Below the pieces are notes generated by a model, which did not search any database, was not told where the DNA came from, and saw only the letters and a program-made list of their open reading frames with translations. Both the position numbers and the translations under genes were made by a program. Shown here piece after piece: positions 11,733 to 18,943 of a stretch of DNA of 25,925 bases (its first letter is position 1; the number at the start of each line of letters is the position of its first letter). The DNA is from a virus: positions 1 to 25,925 of the IMG/VR virus record IMGVR_UViG_3300032316_000084. One strand, given 5' to 3'.

Positions 11733-13254
11733 TTAGAATTAACTCCGCACCCATAATAGCTATTTTAACTGGATCAGTTCCAGACACTTCATACACGCGA
11801 TCACGTAGCTTTTGTGTCATTCCTAGACGACGCCAAATAGTACGATATCCATATTGGCCTATACGCCCCATGCTAGTCCAATGTTCATTAGACCAAGTAT
11901 GACCGCCATCATCAGCCCATCGTAACATTACGCGAGGGTTTGCACCTTCTACTGTAGCTACAGTTACTAGTAAATCTTCGCCTGACTCAGTAGTAATAAA
12001 ACTTCCTGATTCAGTAGTTAATAATCCTTCTAGTGGGTCTAATGGGTCTATGCCATTAAGACCTACCCCTGTTTCAGCTTCTAATTGAAGGCTATGTTGT
12101 GCAGTTCGTTTTAAATTGTTTTGACCGCTAGGTAACGCTCTCCAAGAACGTAACCATTTTTGTGGTTCGCCATTGTCTGCATATACATCTAAATCAAATT
12201 TATAAATGTTACCGTTTACGTAATCGCCAACTAATGTTGTTGATTGGAAATTACATTGACAGTTTGAACGATGACGCGCAAACTCGCCATTAACTAAGCT
12301 AGCACGTTCGTGCCATGATCCTGTCGCTACGTCATACACCCATGTGGCGTTAGCGGTAGGAAAACTAATCACATAGAAGGCATGGCCTTCTTGTTGGTAT
12401 GTGTACGCTACAGCGTCTGATATAGTGCCGTAGTTCTGTATTGCATACTCTACAGCATGTGTCGATACACGTTGCGCTGCGTAGCCGTTAGACCTAAACA
12501 CTACGCCAAACCCACGAGGGTCGTTACCTAGCCAAAAGAGAGAGTTATCTAGCTTGGCTACTGAATATGGTGCAAGACAGCCAGTCTCGTTAAATGCACC
12601 TTGAATAGGGATTAGAGGAAAGTCTGTCGCGCCTGAATCATACCAAACTTCAGTTGTATCTGTACCAAACACCCATAGTTCACGATGAATAGTGTTAAGG
12701 GCTACTACACCGTCAGGTGAGCCTTCAGCACTAGCAAAGTCTAATGGGTCTACTGACGTGCCATCAAGAAGCTGGGTAATCCATATCTTTTGGCTATCAG
12801 GTTCGTTGTAGACAAAGTAGCCATCTAAATAGCATACTGTACCTGCGCCTGTGAAGTCAGGATCGGTAATCTTAGCAAACACGTTGGTTACTTCGTTGTA
12901 AATGTAGCCTAATGGATTAGCAGCAATAAATATCTGAGTACCATTGTCAGCAAATGTGACTGGCCCTGACCCTAACACTTCACCAATATACATTGACGTG
13001 TAATCTGTATTTATTTTATAAAAGCCTGTACCTGATACGCAGTACGCATCTGTACCGTTTGTTTGATGCGCCCACAGACCTCTAATAGGACCTGTACCTA
13101 CGGTGCATAATGTTGTTAGTCCAGGCGCACGATTAAGATAGCCTATCTCTAAGCCGTTCTCAGGGGTAGCTTCAGGAAACAAATTAATCATGCGGTTATC
13201 CGCAGCATTAATGCTTCGTGCTACATATGATTGTCCGAGTATAGGTGATTTCAT
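11716..13254 (-). CDS. P22 gp10-like tail hub/packaged DNA stabilisation protein
   Basis: A 512-residue protein. It begins with SPILGQSYVARSINAADNRM and INLFPEA, then GYLNRAPGLTTL, a pattern typical of the gp10-type packaged-DNA stabilisation proteins of P22-like phages. Beta-propeller-like repeats follow (for example ELWVFGTDTTEVWYDSG, RGFGVVFRSNGYAAQRVSTHAV, TWVYDVATGSWHER). The C-terminal part has LRWADDGGHTWSNEHW and RTIWRRLGM. In P22, gp10 forms a hexameric hub below the gp4 adaptor, closing the filled head. The gp4-like gene lies two genes upstream, consistent with this. No ribosome binding site is clear; its ATG follows the preceding stop closely, so coupled translation is likely. Confidence 0.8.
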   Translation of the reverse strand: MKSPILGQSYVARSINAADNRMINLFPEATPENGLEIGYLNRAPGLTTLCTVGTGPIRGLWAHQTNGTDAYCVSGTGFYKINTDYTSMYIGEVLGSGPVTFADNGTQIFIAANPLGYIYNEVTNVFAKITDPDFTGAGTVCYLDGYFVYNEPDSQKIWITQLLDGTSVDPLDFASAEGSPDGVVALNTIHRELWVFGTDTTEVWYDSGATDFPLIPIQGAFNETGCLAPYSVAKLDNSLFWLGNDPRGFGVVFRSNGYAAQRVSTHAVEYAIQNYGTISDAVAYTYQQEGHAFYVISFPTANATWVYDVATGSWHERASLVNGEFARHRSNCQCNFQSTTLVGDYVNGNIYKFDLDVYADNGEPQKWLRSWRALPSGQNNLKRTAQHSLQLEAETGVGLNGIDPLDPLEGLLTTESGSFITTESGEDLLVTVATVEGANPRVMLRWADDGGHTWSNEHWTSMGRIGQYGYRTIWRRLGMTQKLRDRVYEVSGTDPVKIAIMGAELILNGTNA

Positions 13255-13257
13255 ATT

Positions 13258-14016
13258 TTAAACGTAAGATGGGTACCATTTAGCCGTTGTCACATCATAC
13301 GTTAAACTTAACGCTCTGTTAACAACTGCCGTGCCTAATACCGCAATGTTACCTGCTGCGGTCCATGTAAATGCACCTGTAGGGATAAATACTATAGTGC
13401 CACCGCCAGCCGAAATTGGGGCTGGTGCTGTTATTGTCACTATTGCGGCAGTACCACTAATAAATGTAATTGGCTTAGTTGGTGCAATAGTTGTTGCACT
13501 TGCAATAGTTGGTGCAGCGGCTGTAGTTGCTTCTAGCCCTGAGTATTTAATGTTTGTAAACGTAGGGCTACCAGTACAGTTATCTAATACGCCACTAGCA
13601 GGCGTGCCTAAGACTGGTGCAGTCAACACCATGCCTGATGACGTACATGCTGAAATTACGCCGCTTGCAACGGTGCCTAACGCAGGTGTAACCAACGTAG
13701 GCGATGTTGCAAACACTAGCGCACCTGACCCTGTCTCACCTGTCACAGCGGCGGCTAAATTGGTGCTAGATGGCGTTGCTAAGAATGTTGCAACACCCGA
13801 TCCTAAACCTGAAACGCCAGTAGATACGGGTAGCCCTGTACAATTAGTTAGAGTACCTGAAGCTGGAGTACCTAATGCGGGAGCAACAAAAGTCCTGTTT
13901 TTACATAAGTCATCAACGGAAATTTGTTTAGTTACGCTACTTTGCACAAAAGGCACTTTATCCGCGCCTGTAGCAGAAGTAGCTGCAGGTAATTGTAGTA
14001 TGGTTACTGAAGTCAT
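13258..14016 (-). CDS. tail fibre-like protein with GTPASG repeats
   Basis: A 252-residue protein. After a short N-terminus (SVTILQLPAATSATGADKVP) it has imperfect repeats of the form ALGTPASGTLTNCTGLP, with further copies at ALGTVASGVISACTSSG and VLGTPASGVLDNCTGSP, familiar from phage fibre shafts. The last about 72 residues (FIPTGAFTWTAAGN to KWYPSYV) form a C-terminal domain shared with the beta-helix spike downstream. It lies between the gp4-like and gp10-like genes, so it probably attaches to the tail. The repeat shaft and the shared tip make a fibre call likely; the receptor is unknown. Confidence 0.75.
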   Translation of the reverse strand: MTSVTILQLPAATSATGADKVPFVQSSVTKQISVDDLCKNRTFVAPALGTPASGTLTNCTGLPVSTGVSGLGSGVATFLATPSSTNLAAAVTGETGSGALVFATSPTLVTPALGTVASGVISACTSSGMVLTAPVLGTPASGVLDNCTGSPTFTNIKYSGLEATTAAAPTIASATTIAPTKPITFISGTAAIVTITAPAPISAGGGTIVFIPTGAFTWTAAGNIAVLGTAVVNRALSLTYDVTTAKWYPSYV

Positions 14017-14024
14017 ATTAATCC

Positions 14025-14735
14025 TTAATAGTTACCAGCAAAAATGTTGTAGCGTTGACGAGTGCCTACAATGCTGTAAGGCAAGCTCATAATATCGTCA
14101 GGGTTGTTGATACGTTTCAAGTTACGCTTAGATGCCATCGCAATGCGTGATACTTGTGCGCTTGGCTCTACGCCAAACTCAGGTGCTATCTCGCAAGCTA
14201 AATTATATTTAAACGCACGTAAGTAACCTGGCGGGAAGTATAATTCTGTCGCTAACGTAGCTGGTTGTGTTATTTCTTCAACAGATACAAAATGCCATTC
14301 CAATACCTTAGTAGGTTTTGGATAGACGTACATTTCAACGTTGGGGTATGTCATGTTTACCCAAATAACTTGTGGGTAAGTAGATGTTACTGTCTTAACC
14401 GCAATACCGTTGTATTGTTGTTGGTTGATAAACTTGATACCGAAAGAGATGCCGTTTGACGGGTCTTTAAAGTATGTTGAATCTTCTAGCAATATTGGAC
14501 GATTGCCTACAAAGTCACCTGTAGGACCTAATGTTCTTGATAATACGTTAGGTGGCCATGAGAATACTTGGTCTTGCGTACTGTATACAGCTAGACGTTC
14601 TGTATTCCAGCTATCTATCATTTGGTTTAATGCAGTTAACGCATCTTGTGATGTTTCTGCAGATGGAGTTTCGCCTTCGGCTAAAATGCCAAGTAATCGT
14701 AACGCTCCATTAATTTGATCGCCAGCCGTTGCCAT
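14025..14735 (-). CDS. P22 gp4-like head-tail adaptor (tail accessory factor)
   Basis: A 236-residue protein with the gp4-type start AGDQINGALRLLGILAEGET and SQDALTALNQMIDSWNTERL, followed by AVYSTQDQVFSW. The C-terminal region has LYFPPGYLRAFKYNLACEIAPEFG and RIAMASKRNLKRIN, again typical of this family. In P22, gp4 docks as a ring under the portal, stabilises packaged DNA and binds gp10. A strong GGAG site precedes the ATG. It is preceded by a 59-aa gene and followed by a fibre gene 8 bases away. The family call is confident. Whether it also has the lysozyme-like activity reported for P22 gp4 cannot be judged. Confidence 0.85.
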   Translation of the reverse strand: MATAGDQINGALRLLGILAEGETPSAETSQDALTALNQMIDSWNTERLAVYSTQDQVFSWPPNVLSRTLGPTGDFVGNRPILLEDSTYFKDPSNGISFGIKFINQQQYNGIAVKTVTSTYPQVIWVNMTYPNVEMYVYPKPTKVLEWHFVSVEEITQPATLATELYFPPGYLRAFKYNLACEIAPEFGVEPSAQVSRIAMASKRNLKRINNPDDIMSLPYSIVGTRQRYNIFAGNY

Positions 14736-14746
14736 ATTAAGGCTCC

Positions 14747-14926
14747 TTATTCTTTTCTACGTCGTTTAACTTCCAGTTCATTGACGGGAGCCGCAACTAC
14801 TGTCGGTTCAGCAGGCGTATCAGGATTATACTCTATCCAGCCGTTTTGTGCATCTGCTTCTACTTCTGCTTCCATATAGGCAATTTTAGTGCCGTGTATT
14901 TCATGTTTTAAATAAGTAATAGCCAT
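14747..14926 (-). CDS. small 59-aa hypothetical protein
   Basis: ATG at 14924-14926 has AGGATAAAAA directly upstream as a good ribosome binding site, and the stop TAA is at 14747-14749, 11 bases before the gp4-like start. The product begins AITYLKHEIHGTKIAYMEAE, has an NGWIEYNP segment, then a proline/alanine stretch and a strongly basic tail (VKRRRKE). The NGWIEY phrase is common in tiny phage proteins lying between capsid and tail genes. The gene lies just after a hairpin terminator, so its transcript would depend on read-through. Function is unknown; a small capsid-associated or assembly role is inference. Confidence 0.65.
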   Translation of the reverse strand: MAITYLKHEIHGTKIAYMEAEVEADAQNGWIEYNPDTPAEPTVVAAPVNELEVKRRRKE

Positions 14927-14939
14927 TTTTTATCCTGTA

Positions 14940-14961
14940 AATAAGGGCCGAAGCCCCTATT
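14940..14961 (-). terminator. UUCG-tetraloop hairpin after the 157-aa virion-type gene
   Basis: On the - strand, AATAGGGGC pairs with GCCCTTATT (one G-U pair) around a TTCG tetraloop closed by C-G. The 3' arm is U-rich and runs into the ribosome binding site region of the 59-aa gene. It lies 1 base beyond the stop of the 157-aa gene. It is the third of three such hairpins in about 1 kb and likely a partial terminator or RNA-stabilising element. Confidence 0.7.
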
Positions 14962-14962
14962 T

Positions 14963-15436
14963 TTATGGTGCATTGTGAATAATTGCAAAGTTAAGTACGA
15001 TAGCTTCTGATAAAGAACCACCGCTAACGTTACGTAATGTTACTACTGCAGAACCTGCAGTTAAGCTATCAATCCAAGCATTGTAGGTGTTTGCTGTTGC
15101 TTGACCGCCACCAATGTTAAGAATAATAGTGTCTTTTGCGCTAATTATAGTGTTGTTTAATGTAAATGAAACGCTAGTATTGGCGTTCAATGCTGCATTG
15201 TTCATTGTAATTTGACCTGCAGATTTATTTAACGTTACTGCTGTTGATTTGCCAGAAGTGGCGGCTTGCGTAGCTGAACCTTGTGCGTCTGCTGAATAAC
15301 CAATTTCTAGTGCAGAATACACAGTCGTACCTATGATAGTGCTAGGTGTTGTTGCGCCAATTGGCGAATTATTAATTGTAGCGCCTGATAGCTCAGGGTC
15401 TGAATAGGCTACGCCTACTGGTTTGGTATTTGGCAT
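14963..15436 (-). CDS. probable virion-associated (head decoration-type) protein
   Basis: A 157-residue protein. Residues 1-45 include KPVGVAYSDPELSGATINNS and the next stretch IGATTPSTIIGTTVYSALEI. The rest (about 55-157) is a beta-rich domain (STAVTLNKSAGQITMNNAAL ... IILNIGGGQATANTYNAWI ... VTLRNVSGGSLSEAIVLNFAI), a pattern often found in capsid-associated and fibre domains of aquatic phages. It lies two genes downstream of coat, with a strong AAAGGAA site, and is bracketed by UUCG hairpins. The context suggests abundant production together with coat, but no biochemical role can be read from the sequence. Confidence 0.6.
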   Translation of the reverse strand: MPNTKPVGVAYSDPELSGATINNSPIGATTPSTIIGTTVYSALEIGYSADAQGSATQAATSGKSTAVTLNKSAGQITMNNAALNANTSVSFTLNNTIISAKDTIILNIGGGQATANTYNAWIDSLTAGSAVVTLRNVSGGSLSEAIVLNFAIIHNAP

Positions 15437-15450
15437 AATATTTCCTTTAT

Positions 15451-15474
15451 TAAAAATCCACCCCGAAGGGTGGA
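15451..15474 (-). terminator. strong UUCG-tetraloop terminator after the 138-aa gene
   Basis: On the - strand, TCCACCC (complement of 15468-15474) pairs perfectly with GGGTGGA (complement of 15457-15463) around a TTCG loop, and TTTTTA (15451-15456) follows at once. This is a textbook rho-independent terminator. It lies 9 bases past the stop of the 138-aa gene and 14 bases ahead of the next start codon. Confidence 0.85.
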
Positions 15475-15483
15475 GTTATTACA

Positions 15484-15900
15484 TTAACCTACGCGGTACA
15501 CAGAGTAAGCGTTTTCAGCAGTTTTACGGAAACGGAATAAACCGCTTGATGTAATTGCCAATGCTACTGTAGCGTTACCGCCATCAGAAAAGCCTGTACC
15601 TGAACCTAATGCTAACGCGCCAGTACCTGAAGATGTACCTAAGTTAACAATGCTTAAATCAAAAGTTGAACCAACTTTAGCTGAGCTAACAACTGCTTCA
15701 ATTAAAGCTGCTGAAGGCAATGTGTATGTTTGAGCAGCAGTAGCACCTGAACCAACTAACAAAATACCTGCTGTAACTTGAGCTGCTGTTAATGTAGCTG
15801 TTGCTGCTACAGATAACGGAGCTGCTTGATAACCTAAAACAAGTTCGCCTAAGTTACCGTCACCTAATTGATAACCACCTGCGCCATTTGGAAGAGCCAT
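15484..15900 (-). CDS. probable capsid-associated protein next to coat
   Basis: A 138-residue protein with a glycine-rich N-terminus (LPNGAGGYQLGDGNLGELVL, then GYQAAP) and a beta-rich remainder (about 30-138: AATATLTAAQVTAGILLVG, TYTLPSAALIEAVVSSAKVG, GLFRFRKTAENAYSVYRVG). It follows the coat gene directly and has the same very strong AAAGGAA leader as coat and the next gene. It is flanked by UUCG hairpins on both sides. Similar short beta proteins after coat genes in phages are often head decoration or head-fibre proteins. That role is inferred from place and composition only. Confidence 0.6.
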   Translation of the reverse strand: MALPNGAGGYQLGDGNLGELVLGYQAAPLSVAATATLTAAQVTAGILLVGSGATAAQTYTLPSAALIEAVVSSAKVGSTFDLSIVNLGTSSGTGALALGSGTGFSDGGNATVALAITSSGLFRFRKTAENAYSVYRVG

Positions 15901-15927
15901 GATAATTTCCTTTACTAATATAATGTT

Positions 15928-15947
15928 GAAACCCCACCGAAGTGGGG
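15928..15947 (-). terminator. UUCG-tetraloop hairpin after the coat gene
   Basis: On the - strand, CCCCAC pairs perfectly with GTGGGG around a TTCG loop with C-G closure (stem 15932-15937 with 15942-15947), followed by TTTCAACATTATA. It lies 10 bases after the coat stop. The stem is strong but the U-tract is short, so it may only partly stop transcription or may protect the coat message's 3' end. Confidence 0.75.
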
Positions 15948-15957
15948 CTTACCTAGA

Positions 15958-17160
15958 CTAACCCCAGATACGGGTAGCCATTTGTGGACGAATTGTAGCA
16001 AAGCCATATAGAACGTCAATACGGCAAGGCAAACGATCGTTGTTAATGTCATATTGACGAACAACACGTAGTGAGATGCCATTGTGTACTTGACGTGAAG
16101 CCATGTCTACGCCTTGTGGTAACAACAAGTCAGCAGTTGCAAAAGTGATTGCATCTTTATGGTAAACCAAGTTTTGTGCGTATTGTGTTGAAGCTGCACC
16201 GAACATAGTTACTACAGCGCCTGCTACAGGGAAACTGTCTACAGTTGCCAATGCGTTGTTAGGAGTATAGATTGCTGGTGAAACAGAAACTGTTGTTGTT
16301 GAAGAACCTGTTGCAGCAGCAGTTACTGTAAATTGTTGCAATGAACCAGTTGTTTCACGTGTTTGTGGGTTAACTGCATAAACGTTAGCGATTGTAAAGA
16401 TGTCGCCTACGTTCCATGTTTTGCTTGAACCTGTGAAGCTCAAACCGATAGAGCTTGTACCTTCAGCAGTAATTGTTGAAGTAACTGTGATTGCTGTACC
16501 CCATGCACCAGTAGTATGTTGTTTGATTGATTGAGACATGTTAACTTCTTCGAAGCCCAATACGCCCATACCCATCATACCGTTTTTGAATTGACGTGAA
16601 ACTGTGTCAGTTGGGTTAAACAAACCTTTCATACCTTCAACCAAGCCAGCGTTAGCAGCAGGGTTAACAGTAGCGTAACGTGGTGACATTACAGCAGCAC
16701 CTTCGTTTAGTTTTTGTTGAGCTTGCAACAATACCAATGAAGTTGATGGTGTAGTACCTGGTGTACCTACTGAGTTGTAGATTGCTTTGTATGCGTTTGC
16801 AACGTCAGCATCAACGCTAGAAGCCAATTGTGAAATACGTGGTTTCAATACACGTTCTGCAAAGTCATCTAATTGCATAGTTAATTCAGCTGATGTGAAG
16901 TTAACGCCAATGTGTTTTTGTTGTGCAACAGTCAATGTTGTGAACTGTTCGTTGTCGTCTTGAACTTGTAGAGCTGCACCGTCAGTTACTAAAGCGCGAT
17001 CTGGTAAACGGATACGCAATGTAGAACCAATTTTAGCGCCTTCTACGGCAAAAGAATCATCGTACTGACGATTCACGTTACGTGTGATCACAAGGTTGTT
17101 CTCTAGGATTTCTAAAGCTTTACGAGTGATCATATCAATGGTTAAAATTGAATTTGACAT
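15958..17160 (-). CDS. major capsid (coat) protein, P22 gp5-like
   Basis: A 400-residue protein with the P22-type coat start (SILTIDMITRKALEILENNL, VITRNVNRQYDD), then GAKIGSTLRIRLPDRALVTD, FTSAELTMQLDDFAERVLKP, and a C-terminal VRQYDINNDRLPCRIDVLYG. This matches the HK97-fold coat family of P22-like phages. It is slightly shorter than P22 gp5 (430 residues). Residues about 220-320 are a beta-rich insertion with TSTITAEGTSSIGLSFTG, in roughly the place where P22 coat carries its inserted domain. It directly follows scaffold, has a strong AAGGAA leader, and is followed by a UUCG hairpin. It builds the icosahedral shell around scaffold. The family call is confident. Confidence 0.88.
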   Translation of the reverse strand: MSNSILTIDMITRKALEILENNLVITRNVNRQYDDSFAVEGAKIGSTLRIRLPDRALVTDGAALQVQDDNEQFTTLTVAQQKHIGVNFTSAELTMQLDDFAERVLKPRISQLASSVDADVANAYKAIYNSVGTPGTTPSTSLVLLQAQQKLNEGAAVMSPRYATVNPAANAGLVEGMKGLFNPTDTVSRQFKNGMMGMGVLGFEEVNMSQSIKQHTTGAWGTAITVTSTITAEGTSSIGLSFTGSSKTWNVGDIFTIANVYAVNPQTRETTGSLQQFTVTAAATGSSTTTVSVSPAIYTPNNALATVDSFPVAGAVVTMFGAASTQYAQNLVYHKDAITFATADLLLPQGVDMASRQVHNGISLRVVRQYDINNDRLPCRIDVLYGFATIRPQMATRIWG

Positions 17161-17180
17161 GATATTTCCTTATATAAAAG

Positions 17181-17966
17181 TTAGCGGTTTTTTTTCGCTT
17201 CCCATGCCTTTGCTTGTCTAGCTCTTTCAGCCGCAATCCAATCAGATGTAGACATCGTTTTTACAGACCTAGGGTCTGTCGTGTCATACGCTGGTGAACC
17301 ACTACCTTTAGCCGTCACAGGCGATATAGGCGCAGGTGCGCTTGTTGTTTTCTTAGTAACAGGCTCGTTAGCAATTTTTGCTTCAAGTCTGCCAATTTCT
17401 TTTGCTTGTAAGATTGGCGCTAAACGAGCAATACGTTCAGCTTCTTTAATGTTTGTCCCTAGGTAATAAGCCAGGTCAGGACCTACATCTGAAGCTTGAA
17501 TAGATTGAGCCATCACTTGAGTAATAGGAACACTAGGGTTGTATGCAACTTGCTCGAAGTCGTCATACTTTGCTCGTGCTTCTTCTTCCTTGTCGTGGTA
17601 GGACTCTAAAATTTCATGCTGTTGCCTTTGTTGTTCTCTTTGCTCAATCAACTGTTCAGCTTTTTGTACTGCCAATGCTTCGGCATACGCTTCTACTGAT
17701 TCAAACTGATCAGGCGCGGGGACATCTTTAGGCGCTACAGGTGTTGAAGCCTGAGCAGCACGATCTCTTTCCCATTTACGTTGTTCTCTTGCCAAGCGTT
17801 TGCCAATGGCTGCATCTAGTTCTTCTTGTGAGAATACTTTAGAGGCTTCTGCTGGCTTTTCTTCCGACACTTCTACTGCTGGTGCATCAGTTTCAGGAGC
17901 TGTCGTAACTTCTGTCTCTGGCGCGGGTACTTCCGCTATTACTTCTACTTCTTGGTTTTCACTCAT
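17181..17966 (-). CDS. scaffolding protein
   Basis: A 261-residue highly charged protein. Residues 1-42 are acidic and proline/glutamate-rich (VEVIAEVPAPETEVTTAPET). Then come VFSQEELDAAIGKRLAREQR and long helical stretches rich in Q, E, K and R (about 90-140). The C-terminus is basic (AERARQAKAWEAKKNR), like the coat-binding end of P22 gp8. It lies directly upstream of coat, the standard scaffold position. It would direct procapsid assembly and then leave the shell. No protease motif is present, so it is probably released intact as in P22. Composition plus position make this call strong. Confidence 0.85.
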   Translation of the reverse strand: MSENQEVEVIAEVPAPETEVTTAPETDAPAVEVSEEKPAEASKVFSQEELDAAIGKRLAREQRKWERDRAAQASTPVAPKDVPAPDQFESVEAYAEALAVQKAEQLIEQREQQRQQHEILESYHDKEEEARAKYDDFEQVAYNPSVPITQVMAQSIQASDVGPDLAYYLGTNIKEAERIARLAPILQAKEIGRLEAKIANEPVTKKTTSAPAPISPVTAKGSGSPAYDTTDPRSVKTMSTSDWIAAERARQAKAWEAKKNR

Positions 17967-17984
17967 TTTGTTTCCTTAGAAACC

Positions 17985-18001
17985 CTAGTGAACTGCACTA
18001 G
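17985..18001 (-). other. hairpin in the leader between the coiled-coil gene and scaffold
   Basis: CTAGTG (17985-17990) and CACTAG (17996-18001) form a perfect 6-bp inverted repeat with a 5-base loop, lying about 15 bases before the ribosome binding site of scaffold. No U-run follows on the - strand, so it does not look like a normal terminator. It might modulate scaffold translation or mark an RNA processing site. Confidence 0.3.
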
Positions 18002-18012
18002 TACAGTTTTTA

Positions 18013-18510
18013 TTATACGTTTATTGCTGCTACTTTTGCTTGGAACGCTTTAATACGTGCATCTAATGTAGCACGATCAGCTTCAAGCGTTGCTAGTAGT
18101 GCTTCTGCTTTTTCGTTAGCTTTAGCTACGGCTGCTTCTGATTCTGTCAAGCTTTTTAGTTTACCAGAAAGTGATTTCTCACGAGCATCTAAATCTTCAT
18201 TAACTGTTTTTGCAGTTACTTCAAAAGAAGCTACAGTTTTATCTAAATTAATCTTTCTAATGTCTGACTCAGCGTTTTTAAGTTTAGCTGCAAGTAAATT
18301 GTCGTCAGCTTCAGCTTTCTTAGCTGCGGCATAAGCATCTGCATCTGCACGTAACTTGTTAGCATCTTCTACTGCTGACAAAGCACCTTGACGGGCTTCA
18401 AGTTCAGCTTTTAATACTGCCATCTCGCCTAAGTCTTTAAGGAACTGTTTAGTAAAATAATCTACTAATTTTCCTGAATCAATACCGCCATTACCGTTTG
18501 AAATATCCAT
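18013..18510 (-). CDS. unknown 165-aa coiled-coil protein upstream of scaffold
   Basis: A 165-residue almost entirely helical protein, rich in A, K, E, D and L. It has long heptad-like stretches (LKAELEARQGALSAVEDANK, LDAREKSLSGKLKSLTESEA, LEADRATLDARIKAFQAKVA). The N-terminus is glycine/asparagine-rich (MDISNGNGGIDSGK) and then amphipathic (LVDYFTKQFLKDLGEM). It lies between a small beta protein and the scaffold gene. A capsid-assembly or internal virion role is plausible from position and fold, but no named family is recognised. The G-rich GGGGTTA leader is a usable ribosome binding site. Confidence 0.6.
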   Translation of the reverse strand: MDISNGNGGIDSGKLVDYFTKQFLKDLGEMAVLKAELEARQGALSAVEDANKLRADADAYAAAKKAEADDNLLAAKLKNAESDIRKINLDKTVASFEVTAKTVNEDLDAREKSLSGKLKSLTESEAAVAKANEKAEALLATLEADRATLDARIKAFQAKVAAINV

Positions 18511-18520
18511 TTTTTAACCC

Positions 18521-18826
18521 CTATGCGTAGTAGCTGATATTAATTTTAGCACTAGCTGTTTGCTCAATAAATTTGATCTTAGTCAAATCACCATCGTACT
18601 GTAATGTAACGCCTACTGCTAGTGGCATGCCTACAGATGCAGTAGGGTTGACATCATCATCGCGCCAACGGACAGCTTGGCCTTCTGGCGTAATCAATGC
18701 AATAGAAGGTCTGCAATTAAGCCCGTTTAGGTCAACGTAAGGAACTGTCAGTCCTGTAGCTGTACTAAGTGCTGTAATTTGCTGATACCCTAGACGTGTG
18801 GTAATAGCTTTTAAGTTAACTGACAT
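18521..18826 (-). CDS. unknown 101-aa beta-rich virion-type protein
   Basis: A 101-residue protein with short strands throughout (KAITTRLGYQQITALSTATG, PSIALITPEGQAVRWRDDDV, GMPLAVGVTLQYDGDLTKIK, KINISYYA). Small proteins with a QAVRWRDD and VGMPL pattern occur beside capsid genes in related phages and are thought to be structural. Its ATG directly abuts the TAA of a 38-aa gene, whose last codons supply the AGGAG ribosome binding site, so the two are coupled. The function is unknown; a head-surface or portal-vertex role would be inference only. Confidence 0.6.
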   Translation of the reverse strand: MSVNLKAITTRLGYQQITALSTATGLTVPYVDLNGLNCRPSIALITPEGQAVRWRDDDVNPTASVGMPLAVGVTLQYDGDLTKIKFIEQTASAKINISYYA

Positions 18827-18943
18827 TTAAATTCTCCTACGTTGTGTAAATGATCGAATCTCGATCAATAATTGTTGACCTGCGGTAATAATACTCCCAA
18901 AAAACCCACCTGCAAAGAACGCACCCCCAAAAAAGTTACCCAT
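18827..18943 (-). CDS. 38-aa Phe/Gly-repeat microprotein
   Basis: ATG at 18941-18943 overlaps the TAA of the 71-aa gene (TAATG) and has AGAGG 7 bases upstream. The stop TAA directly precedes the ATG of the 101-aa gene. The product has three FF-G repeats in a row (NFFGGAFFAGGFFGS), then a hydrophobic stretch (IITAGQQLLIEI) and a basic tail (TQRRRI). Together they could form one glycine-zipper-like membrane helix. No family is recognised. The exact stop-start joins on both sides and a good ribosome binding site are strong signs of a real coding gene. It might be a membrane-active small virion protein or mainly a coupling leader. Confidence 0.65.
   Translation of the reverse strand: MGNFFGGAFFAGGFFGSIITAGQQLLIEIRSFTQRRRI

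Noticed and set aside
13395-13440. GC-rich inverted repeat (CCAGC ... GCTGG) within the repeat fibre gene
   Set aside because: It is inside glycine-rich coding sequence, has no U-tract and is explained by codon use.
13331-14092. A 253-codon open frame on the + strand, antisense to the repeat fibre and the end of the gp4-like gene
   Set aside because: The product is low-complexity (V, A, P, T) and mirrors the repeats of the fibre gene. No ribosome binding site or neighbouring + strand genes exist, and the - strand frame has recognisable fibre motifs.
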